This document shows positions 54,287 through 64,000 of a stretch of 64,000 nucleotides of DNA, piece after piece; the stretch's first letter is position 1, and the number at the start of each line of letters is the position of its first letter. Under the pieces are notes generated by a model. The model saw nothing but the letters and a program-made list of their open reading frames with translations, made no database searches and was not told where the DNA came from. The DNA is from Phycomyces blakesleeanus NRRL 1555(-) (Eukaryota; Mucoromycota; Mucoromycetes; Mucorales; Phycomycetaceae), in assembly GCF_001638985.1 (NCBI RefSeq), contig NW_017265191.1, positions 1 through 64,000 on the forward strand. The letters run 5' to 3'. The position numbers and the translations under genes are program-made.

Positions 54287-55130
54287 ATATAGTTAAAAAA
54301 TTGCTTATCAACCGATTATTTAGATTATTCACATTAAATCGTATTTTTTGACAGATTAAATACACTATTTCCTGAAATTATTGGTGCAAGAATAAAAACA
54401 AATTTGGTGAAAAATGAAATGTACCAAAAACAACAAAAAAGATAAATTAAGCAGAGAAATGGTAAAAAATACACCAAATTAAAATCATTGTTCAATCTTG
54501 TCAAAAAATATCAGATATAATATTTTGTTTCACAAATTGCTATATATGAAAGAAAAAATCTTCCATCACAATTTAATTTTTTTTTATTAATTGACATATA
54601 TTTCTATATACGTTTTTTTTATTTTCAGCAAACATAAAGTAGTTGTGTATTCTTTTAACAAAACACAATGTTTATTAATGATTTCAAATATTACTTTGTT
54701 TCTTAACTAACAATCTCTTATATAGAATATTAATTTCATTATCTTATGCGATATACTTTTATTTTGTCTATTATAATATTATTTCAAAAATAATTAATTC
54801 GATTATTTACTATAAAACACAAATAAAATTCATTCACATAAAAAAACAGGTTTAAAAAGATTATACGACTAAATCTCTTGGATTACAAAAGTAAATGAAA
54901 TAAAATATATCATAGAATGCTTTAATAATAACAAAAAGATTCTTTATAGTGTATTTTTATTAAAATCAGGAATTTTAGAATTTGTGTCAATTTTTCATTT
55001 AAAACACCGATAACAAAAACCAGTATTAAATGTCCGCTAGTTTTTGAAAAAAAAACTGAAATATTGAAACTTATACACAGGCACAGCATTTTATATTATA
55101 AATTATAAATTTTTATTTTTTTTATTTTTT
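54287..55130. other. AT-rich spacer
   Basis: No gene or clear repeat. It probably contains the undetected 3' end of the neighbouring Tc1/mariner-like element. Confidence 0.4.
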
Positions 55131-57218
55131 TTAATCATGGATGCCAATGCTGCAGTGAGATTTACTGATTCTTGAGATGAATTTCTTCACCTCAGCATCA
55201 GCATCCTTAGCATCCAAAAACTTGCTGTAAGCTTCAATATATCTCCAAGTCTTTTTATAAAATCTCCTGATCATGGAAGGAGAACCAGCCACAGGAGAGG
55301 CACTGTCCAAGAAAGACAGGAGATTCTTTTCTAATGACTTGAAAGAATAATCGCAGTTTAGGCAAGCCACACGTTTGGCTGCACCCTAGTAATGCTCGAT
55401 CCAATTGCATTCACAATGGAACTTGGGGTACAGCTCAAATATGTGACCCGCCTCTTCCACCACCTCTTGAATAGCTGACTTCTGTCCAGAAAAGTCGGGC
55501 TGAGAGGCCAAGAGGTGGCGGGCACAGCAACAGTGGTTCTCTGCTTCTTCTTCATTGCAGTCCATTCTCCATCTTCTAGAAAGATTGGATGGATCCAGTT
55601 CCATTCACAGTCCACGCTCCTGAAGGATCTGCTGGACACTAACAAATTGTCTCTTCTCCACCGGCCCCTTTCCTTCCCTTCCAGCTTCAAAAACTGTCTC
55701 ATAAAACGATTGAGGGATAATACGTCCATCCCTCAAAAATGTTGTATCTTTGAAAATGACAAGGTCATTTTCAGAAACGACCTTTGGCTTTAGAACCATG
55801 CGGGTGGCAACCAAGGCATCTGTGGCATATGCTTTGTGGTTGCTGCTTTGGTCAAAAATGAAGACACCAGTGCATCCCTCGTGCAAGCTTTCGAACAGAG
55901 GGATAGCATGGTTCTTCAGCTGGTCAAGCATGTCTTCTCTTGTTCAGTAACTGTCATATGCTGCCCCAACGTTAAATATTCTGCAGGAGACCCATCCCTT
56001 CACTCGCATAATGTCATGACAAGCACACTGAAACTCGCTGACCATCAGAGATCTTCCCTGACCTTTTTTGCGGATGTGGCTTTCACCTTCCTCAAGCCAC
56101 ATGTCCACCTTTCCATCATGGGCATAAAAGGTGGACTCGTCATGGGTCACTATAACCAGCTTCTTCTGGTTCTCCAAAAGAAGAGGGGTCACCTCAATTT
56201 CTTCATCTTCCCCAGTAAAGTCTGACATACATTGTTTGTATCCCATCATTCACGTTGCCCAAGCATGGCAATACTGAACAATGTCTTGTCTTTTGTGTCC
56301 ATCGTAATATACGTTCTGGTTGTTCTTGTGGTGGACGTACCCCCAAGCTCTCATGCATTTCCATGCTGTGCTTATGGCCACGTTGCCTTTTACACCAAGG
56401 TATGATGGAAAAAGCATTTCATCAAGATACTTTTTCAAATCCACAACAGTTTGTCTTTCTGCTTTTTGAGCACGAAGCCAAACGATTGCTTTCTTTTTAA
56501 GGTCTTCATTGTCTACAATTGAAGACCACTTGGCATGCTTGCCCTGTTGATGTTCAGAAATTTTGCCAAACTGAAGAAATTCTTTGGCCCAACCGCAGAC
56601 AGCCTCTCCACGGTACTTGGAAGGTGTTGTCCAAAAAATCTCTGCTGCTTTTTCAGATGCCTCGATTTTCTTGCAATTGTTCAATAGGCGTCGGAAATAC
56701 TTTTTCACAACAATGTATTTGCTTACTTCAAACGAAGCAAACTTGCCCAACTCGCTATCTGAACTGACTGGAGGCTTTATCATCTCAGAGGTTTTCTCAT
56801 AAGCTTCACGAATCTCTTCAAGTTCCTCATCTTTCGATTGCTTGTATACAGTTAATGCTTCTGTTACAGGCGAAACTGGTGCAACAGGAACCGAGAAACT
56901 GAAATCAGCAAGTGTTCTGACCTTCTTGTCTTTATTTGTCTCAAGCTCTTCTTTCATTTTTCTCTTGTTGCGCATAATTGATGATCTCGAGTCTTCTTTG
57001 TAGAGTCCACGCAAATTTTTTTCTGTATCTGGTCTCCATGTCAGAAAGCTATTATAGTACGCAGCAATCATTGTATCTGTATCTAAATCTAAGAGCTCCC
57101 AGTCATACTCTTCTACAGGTTGATCTTCAACAGGTTTTTTTTCTCCAGCTTCCTTTTCTATATCAATAGTAATAATTGGAGACTTGGCGCAGAATTTTCC
57201 GCCCTCTCTTCGAGTCAT
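55131..57218 (-). pseudogene. Tc1/mariner-like DDE transposase with four in-frame stops
   Basis: A single minus-strand frame of 695 codons is interrupted by TGA at 56252-56250, TGA at 55946-55944, TGA at 55607-55605 and TAG at 55388-55386, with no frameshift. After a charged N-terminus and a helical DNA-binding region come the catalytic blocks: VIVTHDESTFYAHDGK (first Asp), GVFIFDQSSNHKAY (second Asp) and FHCECNWIEHY (acidic third residue). Related proteins have W after EHY and G after it, and here TAG replaces that Trp. The stops after AYDSY and after QERGL also sit where Trp would fit (TGG to TGA). The start MTRREGGKF is plausible. Terminal repeats were not identified. The family is widespread in basidiomycetes and Mucoromycota; I call it Tc1/mariner-like on the D...D...E pattern. 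Confidence 0.8.
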
Positions 57219-57472
57219 TTTAGAAGTAAGAATAGAGCAAGTTTTTACGACCCATTTTTAAGAATTTGTTTTGGTAAAAGTAAAAGAAGTGTTTTCAGGG
57301 CAGTCTTGATAGACAGCTGTCACATCTAAAAACGTGGTTTATACTCCGCATGTTACATGTAATTACTAATTTAGGATATATAATTCTCTACATCTGCCTT
57401 GAGATGACATCAGAGATGTAGATTCAAGTCTCAATATTTCTCTTCCCCTGCTATTAAATTGGAACACTGCAC

Positions 57473-57616
57473 TTTTTCAAAAGTCAAAAACTTTGTTGGA
57501 AATGTCACTACAAACAAGCTACTTGCACAGTTCTTTTCAGAAACACTTTCTCCATGTCCATGAGCGACAGTTTTTTTGTATTGACATTTCCGACAAAGTT
57601 TTTGCCTTTTGAAAAA
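57473..57616. repeat. Inverted repeat, 35-bp arms (MITE-like)
   Basis: Bases 57473-57507 and the reverse complement of 57582-57616 agree at 33 of 35 positions (TTTTTCAAAAGTCAAAAACT at the left start), with 74 bp between. Weaker similarity continues outward for about 10 bases. It is a foldback or miniature TIR element, about 250 bp upstream of the broken transposase, and could be part of that element. Confidence 0.7.
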
Positions 57617-57752
57617 AATGTCAGAGTCAAATAATTCTTCCTGATTATAAGAAAAATACACTATATATGTTGAACATTATTTTGATGAATCCAAGAAATC
57701 GGGATAATTGACCGCAGCAGTTCTGTGTGTCAAAGATACCTCATAGATAACA

Positions 57753-57860
57753 AACCACAGTAATGTCTTGTAAAGATTAACCACAGTAATATCTTCTGAG
57801 CATCAACCGCAGTAAAAGGACTTCTCTTGTAATTAAATAGAGTATAATAGTTTACTGCGG
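57753..57860. repeat. 26-bp tandem and mirrored CCGCAGTAAA motifs
   Basis: AACCACAGTAATGTC, AACCACAGTAATATC and AACCGCAGTAAAAGG begin at 57753, 57779 and 57805, an exact 26-bp period. The last contains CCGCAGTAAA, which is mirrored by TTTACTGCGG at 57851-57860. A related ACCGCAGCAG lies at 57710. Confidence 0.65.
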
Positions 57861-58070
57861 ATAATGCGCAGTATTAGTTTAGAAAACTATATAAGACAAT
57901 TCAATTCCTATCAATAAAAAGTACCTTTTATCCTCTCTTCGATTTTACATATACTCTCCGATCCCCAGTGGGTTTGACCTTTTGACTTTGCTATAGTAAA
58001 AGGAAGACCATCCCAGATCAGGAACAACAAAGACTTGACAAAAATAATGTCTAACAATATGAAAATTGTT

Positions 58071-58074
58071 AAAA
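58071..58074 (-). terminator. Pol III terminator of tRNA-Pro
   Basis: Read on the minus strand, TTTT follows the last tRNA base directly, the normal RNA polymerase III stop signal. Confidence 0.75.
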
Positions 58075-58146
58075 GGCCCGAACCGGGATTTGAACCCGGG
58101 ACCTCACGCATCCGAAGCGTGAATGATACCACTACACCATCCGGGC
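58075..58146 (-). tRNA. tRNA-Pro (anticodon CGG)
   Basis: On the minus strand the 72-nt sequence folds into a full cloverleaf. The acceptor GCCCGGA pairs with TTCGGGC (one G-T pair), with discriminator C as in eukaryotic tRNA-Pro. The anticodon stem CACGC/GCGTG carries loop TTCGGAT, giving anticodon CGG (codon CCG). The T arm CCGGG-TTCAAAT-CCCGG is perfect. Internal promoter boxes fit: A box TGGTGTAGTGG and B box GGTTCAAATCC. There is no intron. Confidence 0.96.
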
Positions 58147-58206
58147 ATATTGGTCTACCGCGTGTATTATAGGTATTTAAACAATGTACTTATTTTTAGT
58201 GTAAGG

Positions 58207-58480
58207 CACCAGACGGTGGGTCTCTGGTGCACTATGGCAGAGAAAATGGTAACATGTTACCACTTTGGTAACATAACTGCCATTTTTTACTTAATAAAAA
58301 ATGGCAGTTATGACTCTGTATAAGGCCAAAACAGGCACTGTTACCATTTTTTACATAGTAAAAAATGGCAGTTATTTATTATGTAAAAAGCCAAAACAAG
58401 CACTGTTACTATTTTTTTCATAATAAAAAATGGCAGTTATTTATTATGTAAAAAGCCAAAACAGGCACTGTTACCATTTT
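58207..58480. repeat. Palindrome-rich ~65-bp tandem array
   Basis: About three units start at 58280, 58343 and 58408, with a partial one at 58473. Each carries CCATTTTTTA, a short loop, and TAAAAAATGG, then a GGCAGTTAT... and CCAAAACAGGCACTGTTA segment. The first has a 15-bp perfect stem (AACTGCCATTTTTTA). Just before them are the 14-bp palindrome GGTAACATGTTACC (58248-58261) and the pair CACCAGA/TCTGGTG. The array lies directly upstream of the tRNA-Pro gene. Confidence 0.8.
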
Positions 58481-59492
58481 TCAAAAAAAAATCAAGCGTC
58501 CTTCCTTTCCTCTATTACATTCTTTCTTTTGTTCTATTGCTTTCAATTCTAGCACAATCTCTTGTTTTTCCTTTGCAGCTTTAACAGAATGGTTTATTTT
58601 TTATTATACAATATTGAATCGGGTTTAATTGAATTGAATCTTTATTTCAATGCATGTTTTATTAAATGAAAATGATAATAATAATAGTAATAATGAAAAA
58701 ACAATTCTATCGACCACTCACAATAAAAAATGATTCTGTTTAGCTACTGCAAAATATATGCAGTAAAACACTACTATTCAAATTGTATTTCATATACTTT
58801 GGATATTCTAATATATCTTAGATAGCACTTATTATTTTTTACCAATTTCTATAAATATACTAATATTAGAGAAAAAACTTAAAATAAATAAATAGATATA
58901 ATATTATTATAATGCTTATCTTTATATAATATGCTTACTTGTTCAGTAAAATAAGCATTTACTCTAAGAATATATATATATATTAAAGAATGTATTAATA
59001 TTTAAGATTTATATATAAGAAAAGCAATAAAACATAAGCACTATAGAAAGTCATTATTGTAGAAGAAGAAAAACTTGAGCAAAGATTCAAGTCATGTAAC
59101 ATGAAGCTAATTCGAATCTGATTCATACAACCGGAATGAGCATTTTGTTAGAAAGCTTAACGTGTTTATTCTACTCAATATACTTACATATAATAGAACA
59201 ACTTCCAAGTATAATATATCAGTACAAAAATATTACTATTAATTTTTTTCCCCAAAAAAAAGGCTATATACTATTTCCTTTTATATTTGAATGTAGTGGA
59301 ATTGTAAATGCTGTATATTAGCTTCAAATTCTTGTAATCACAACATTAGCAATCATATGAAAGAGGTTAATAAATTTTTTATATGAAAGAAAAAAGGAAT
59401 AAAAAACATAAAAAGAAAAATGACAAGATAAGAAAAAAAATGCACTAAAGACAGCCAAAAAAAATCAAACTCGGCCAATCACAGCAGCCAAA
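58481..59492. other. AT-rich spacer
   Basis: No gene. The ACTGCA...TGCAGT pair near 58745-58766 and AAGCATTTACTC near 58943 echo motifs seen around 28517. Confidence 0.4.
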
Positions 59493-59804
59493 CTACGATC
59501 TTCGACTTCTCTTGCGAGCAGGCTTGACACTTGCTGTGGGTGGAGGAGACCTACATAAAAGAGTAAAAAGTTTATATTAGTTTTGTATTAACAGCGCATG
59601 AGAAAAAGCAACAATGGTAACTTACAGCACATCTGCCATTATGGGCGACTCAACATCACCAGTTTCTGACATATCAGAAGAAGAAAGCGAAGAATCACTT
59701 ATGTCTCGCTGTGTCTATAGCATAATAAAAAGAAATGATGTTAATTAAAGTTTACAATATATAGATTTGTTAATTGATAAACTTACTTTGTTCTTCTCTG
59801 CCAT
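59493..59804 (-). CDS. Small unknown protein, 54 residues
   Basis: Three minus-strand exons (59804-59787, 59714-59626, 59550-59493) join through GT-AG introns without a stop: start MAEKNKTQRDIS, a Ser/Asp-rich middle (SDSSLSSSDMSE), then PPPTASVKPARKRSRRS and TAG. The basic end could be a nuclear localisation signal. I do not recognise a family. The first exon region is also open in the other two frames, so a longer protein with different splicing is possible. It lies next to another small gene on the same strand and near a Tnp2 transposase, and may be part of a transposon. Confidence 0.4.
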
Positions 59805-60442
59805 TCTTCTCTTGTGCGTCTAGTTGTTGCTCTTGAAGCTTTCCCAAAGAAGGCTTCTTGCACACCACATTCTTTTACATTGGTGGATGTGGTATTTCAG
59901 ATACAAAACAATAGAAAAATAAAATATTTGATAATAGAGACGTATAGAAATACTTTGAGACTGTATATAAGTTGTCTTTCTTCATAAATAAAAAGTGTCC
60001 CTTTTTATAAGAAAACACAATCTGCTCTTGTCATTACGTCTTAGTTTCTTAAGGCTTTCTTCCTTTACTATATTTGGTTATTAGAGTGTATTTACTGCTT
60101 AACTAGTGTTGGTGTTACAATTATGACATCAAGTCATAAATCGTATTTCTTTAGCTCTTAGCTATTCTTTTCTCTTTTATACTAGAGCTTTAGGACTTCC
60201 TACTAAATTAGCTCCATATTGATCTGACACAGTTTACCCAGCAGTATGATATAATTATCTTAACAATCTTTAAGATATTATCTACAGTACTAACTGTAAT
60301 AATTATTGGGCTGATTACTTAATCATTTATATAAATTTTATACTGACAAGATGATAGCTACTACGCTATCCCAATATGAATATGCTCTTATATGTGATAA
60401 ATCCAACATCTAAGTGTCTGGATCACCACAGTGGATGTGCAA
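59805..60442. other. Short spacer
   Basis: AT-rich, nothing recognised apart from possible upstream exon sequence of the 54-residue gene around 59805-59870. Confidence 0.35.
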
Positions 60443-61071
60443 TCAACCATTCTTCGCCAACCTCTCCAAATGCATCATGTAGTATTCCCTGTTTTTCTCT
60501 GGGACATTCTTCCATTCTTTTGAGGCCGCAGGATAGTCTTTATCAATGATATCATGCTTTACCGTACGGCCTAATGTTTTGAGATGCAGTCTTTTTACTA
60601 TCAAATCATGGTCTGAAAGAGGGACTAATGGGGGTAAAGGCTGCCCTTGTGCAACTTCTTTGCAGCGCGCCTTCCAGCCCTGCTCGTGAAGAATCTGAAG
60701 CAACAGATTATATTTTTGTGCTTTGTTTTTTCCTTTGAACTTGCCGCCAGTATTGATTACTTCCTTACTGAGCTGATCAGGGTACTCTGTGAGCTGGGCT
60801 CTTTTCACAGACTCGGCAATGCGCTCAAGAGCTATAAAAAATGTATGACAATATTAATAAAGTAAATAAACATCTAAGCACAGAATATATATGACTTACA
60901 ACTCTGCTCAATAATGCTTTGTTGCATTGTAGTTAGATCTTCTACACTGACTGCTGGCGCAAATTGATTGCTGAATTGCCTTTGAAGCTCATGCAATGCT
61001 TGCTTGATTTCAGCAAGACTAACCTCAATCTTTTGAATTGAGTTGAGGAGAGTTGTGTTAATATCAGACAT
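60443..61071 (-). CDS. Small unknown protein, 186 residues
   Basis: Two minus-strand exons (61071-60900 and 60831-60443) join in phase 1 to 186 residues plus stop. The N-terminal half (NSIQKIEVSLAEIKQALHEL) has heptad-like leucines and is probably a coiled coil. The C-terminal half is basic and aromatic (GWKARCKEVAQ; WKNVPEKNREYYMMHLERL) and could bind DNA, but no known domain is recognised. The intron has a good GTAAGT donor. It is transcribed away from the Tnp2 transposase that begins 1.4 kb to the right. The reading frame is intact, unlike the neighbouring transposase. Confidence 0.55.
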
Positions 61072-62510
61072 GTTTAAGTTTTTTTTTAGCTATAAGCAGT
61101 GAGTTGAAAAGAAAAGGTGATAGTTTAGACAAGTAGAATAAGAGCGATTTAAGTTTGAGAAAGGCAATGATTTATTACAAGCAATTGATAGCTATTTATA
61201 TGAAAAAGATACAGACAGATATACAAACAAAACATATAAAAGAAGGGATGCTTATGCACTTGTATGCACCTGTCTGCACCTGTCTGCAGTAGCTCATGTG
61301 AACATGATACAGTCTTTTTGTGTCAACACAAAAAAATTGTAAGAAATATAAAGATAAAATGAATTAGACTTTAAATCAATATTATATGTATAAATGTTCA
61401 TACTTTGCACCGTCTACATATTAAACATTTTAAAGTATATGATATAATAATATAACTCTATACATATTGCAGATATAGCATGAAATTTGGTTAAAGTTCT
61501 CGATGACAAAACCCTGTACCAGTTAAAATTATAACTTTAAATATACTCTACAGTAGCTATATAACATCTGAACATCATATAGTTAATTAGCCCCTTTTTA
61601 TCAACATTAAAGTAAATGTTATGATACTCAAGCTCATATCATACTTATTATTATTATCGACTAAAACGCGTTTTGATTGATGCTGTCATCAAAGGTAAAA
61701 ATAATTTTAACTGTCATTGCTATTATTTACCAAGGGGCATTTTTGACTGAAACCATACATTTTTGAAAAAGGTATGCTTTAACTCACATCGGCACTTTCA
61801 ATTAACACCCCTTTCGATCAGTAGTGCTTATCTTGATGATGTCAGTAAAAGAGTATCAGACTATAGCCCTCATTATCTATATCTATTTCTTTAAGTTTTA
61901 TACATAAACAAGAAAATAATGCTATTAGCTAAATATATATTCACTATCTCAAAAATATTATTAGTACAACACAGATAATATAAATATGTCTTTTCTACCA
62001 ATGTGTTTAGACAATACTACTTTTTTTTAACTGTTAATTATTAGAAGGCTGTTTTTCTTTGCCTTTGGTATTAGAGAGTAATTGATAATTTATTTAAAAA
62101 AAAACATAAATTATTTGGTCATTAATTATCCTAAATATACATATACCTCTTTATAAAGCCCAAAGAATATCTAATCGCTCACAAGTAAAGAGTATGTGTC
62201 TGTTTCACCGGTGCTCTTTTAATGGTACCCCCTTGTCAACCAAGAAGTATTTTAACTTACATCATAATTATTAATGAAGAAGAATCTTTCCAACCACGGG
62301 AATTATTTACTGACAGGTGTTTCACCTAGCATTGACATTACTGTAATCATTGCTATATCATCACTATGAGAGAGAAAAAGAAAAAGAGCCACAAGCATTT
62401 TGGTTAAAAAATAAAGAGTATATAAAGATGTCTTTTACATTTAATGAATAGCACCAAAATTCTCTTCGCAGCTTTATTTTATATATTATATACGTACCAA
62501 CCCAACCAAT
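61072..62510. other. Spacer between divergent small gene and Tnp2 transposase
   Basis: AT-rich, without a supported gene. It contains the sequence TGCACCTGTCTGCACCTGTCTGCA (short tandem, about 61265-61287). Confidence 0.4.
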
Positions 62511-64000
62511 ATGTCTTCTTCCAACGCCAGCCAGCAAAGATAAAGAATATCTACACAGCAATACCAATGTGATCAATGTGTCTTGTTTTTTGATAACTAC
62601 CAGAAGCTGCAAAACCACAAGAGAATTCACAAAGAAGATTCAGCAACAATGACTGAAATTGACCAGTCTATTCTGGATGATGTTGACATGTACCATGACG
62701 AAAATGATACTAGTAATGAAGATGAATCTGTTAGCAATTCAGGTAATGAAAAGAGCTGTAATTGTATTATTTATTTTCCAATTACTAAATAATGTATTAC
62801 AGAATATACTATGGAGTCTATGGAGCTTGATAATACTATTTCATATAAGTGCGCATGTAATTTTGAGGACAGTGAGGGTGAAGCTCACATTTACAACAGC
62901 AGTCGAATCAGTACAAATACTTTTACCAAGGCCGAGTTGATGAGTATTCATCTGTCTCAATTGATGCTACAGCATAGAATTGCTAGAGCAGCATATAGAG
63001 ACATTGTTCAATTTATAAACACTGTCATCCGAGGCCATGACAATATAATGATGGGTAAAATATTATATTTTCTGTTACCTTGTACTTTAATTCCAGATCA
63101 CTAACATGTAGTGATATCGTTTTCTTTAGAACCTGGGGCTAAGATCAGTCATGGCGAAACTGTTGATGCTTTGCTCAAGTCAAAGTCAAGTGTCAAGGGC
63201 CATGAGTATGATGTCTGCTCTAGTGGTTGTTGATTGTATGGCATTAATGACGACCAGGAATCTTGTGTTGACTGCAGCAAACCGCGATACAAGACTGATT
63301 CCAATCAAAGTCAGACACCAGCAGCCAGTATGAAACTTATGTTAGTTGGGGATATGCTTTCTCAAATGTTGGCAAATCCAGCCACAAGAGAACTCCTCTG
63401 TTACAGAGCAAACCGGAAATCTGTAGCTGGTCAGCTAACCAACATTTTTGATGGTGACAATTACAAGCAGTTGGTGCAGCAGGGCCTGTTCTCCAATCCC
63501 GATGATATTGCCATTGGGCTTTATACTGATGGGTTTGTCAATCAAAAGAAAGGCAAAAACTCATATACCATCATCCATTGCATAATATTCAACCTAGACC
63601 CATCCATCAGATAATTAATTAATTTATTACTATTTATTATTATTATTACATTTTTTTTTAAAAAAAAATTACTAATAAAATACTTAGATATACCAACAAA
63701 TACCTTTTGCAACTGGCAATCTTGCCTGGCCCCAAGAAGCCAACTCATTTGGACTCCTTTCTTATACCCATCATCAATGAATTGTGAGATCTTGAGGCAC
63801 ATGACTTGGTTGTCAAGCACAATGGAGTGGAGCTTTGCAGATCCAAGGTCTATCTTCTGCTTGCTTCTGACGATATTCCAGCTGTAGCTGATATGGCCCA
63901 CATTGGTTCCCATACAAGTTTATTTGGTTGCCGTTTTTGTGAGACCAAAGGCAAATGTCCTACTAACAGACGGCATGGCATGTACTTTGATGACATTTCC
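62511..64000 (+). pseudogene. Tnp2-family (CACTA) transposase with C2H2 finger, decayed, runs off window
   Basis: Exons: 62511-62742, 62803-63054, 63130 to about 63612, and 63688 onward. The N-terminus has one C2H2 finger (CDQC...H-KRI-H). The Tnp2 part shows YDVCSSGC, CVDCSKPRY, GLYTDGFVNQKKGK, IIFNLDPSIR, YLLQLAILPGPKKP and LDSFLIPII, then SDDIPAVADMAHIGSHTS and CRFCETKG. This matches transposase family tnp2, the CACTA/EnSpm DDE enzyme. Breaks: TAA at 62541-62543 after the first ten codons, TGA at 63231-63233, TGA at 63785-63787 (both where Arg fits), and a lost donor, since exon 3 ends CAG followed by ATAATT instead of GTAATT. No indel is needed to read through. The gene continues beyond the window end. 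Confidence 0.8.

Noticed and set aside
55131..57218. TGA read as Trp (alternative code) in the Tc1-like gene
   Set aside because: Housekeeping genes here use TGG for Trp and end in TGA (AFI1, RAD17), and one of the four stops is TAG. Decay is simpler.
57911..58132. Minus-strand 73-codon frame containing REVPGSNPGSG
   Set aside because: This is the usual false translation of a tRNA; the region is the tRNA-Pro gene.
63612..63687. A minor-class AT-AC intron in the Tnp2 gene
   Set aside because: The intron ends in AG, not AC, and the donor lacks the ATATCC consensus. A mutated GT is more likely.

Overview
The window reads as nuclear DNA of a filamentous fungus, most likely an early-diverging Mucoromycota (Mucorales-type) species. 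The reasons are AT-rich spacers, short GT-AG introns of about 55-230 bp in almost every gene, a fungal-type fused phosphofructokinase with a glyoxalase-like N-terminus, an Afi1 DENN protein, a CRT10-like WD40 protein, and transposases of kinds I associate with Mucoromycota genomes. The species cannot be fixed from sequence alone.

Layout. 1-6.9 kb: diverged ~350-bp tandem repeats, a perfect-looking small hairpin, a decayed Plavaka/Tnp2-like (CACTA group) transposase, then the 3' third of a mitoferrin-like carrier gene that has lost its 5' part. 6.9-14.6 kb: MCM10 (+, 8 exons) converges on a full-length ABCC/MRP vacuolar-type transporter (-, 4 exons). 18-32 kb: two SKP1 copies 12.5 kb apart in the same orientation. 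The first has a frameshift, the second is intact. Between them lie a PD-(D/E)XK-like relic, a TIR element flanked by TA, a Fanzor/TnpB-like relic and the AFI1 gene. 32.8-43.4 kb: a CRT10-like WD40 gene with an array of tiny phase-1 exons, a compact KDM3-type JmjC gene, and RAD17 (-). 46.8-49.9 kb: 6-phosphofructokinase. 50-64 kb: a gene-poor, transposon-rich stretch with a TIR element, a Tc1/mariner-like transposase broken by four in-frame stops, inverted and tandem repeats, one tRNA-Pro(CGG), two small unknown genes, and a Tnp2-type transposase that runs off the window end.

Housekeeping genes here cover replication initiation (MCM10), the checkpoint clamp loader (RAD17), RNR regulation (CRT10-like), SCF ubiquitination (SKP1), histone demethylation (KDM3-like), vesicle/polarity trafficking (AFI1), glycolysis (PFK) and detoxification (ABCC). 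I see no operon-like functional cluster. All exon models were assembled by hand from reading frames and splice dinucleotides; each intact gene model given here closes to a whole number of codons.

The most unusual signals are: (1) the symmetrical micro-exon array in the CRT10-like gene; (2) the pattern that most coding transposon relics are broken by base transitions (stops and a lost splice donor) rather than by indels, which suggests a deamination or RIP-like process; (3) six copies of the 10-mer CCGCAGTAAA, several in mirrored pairs.
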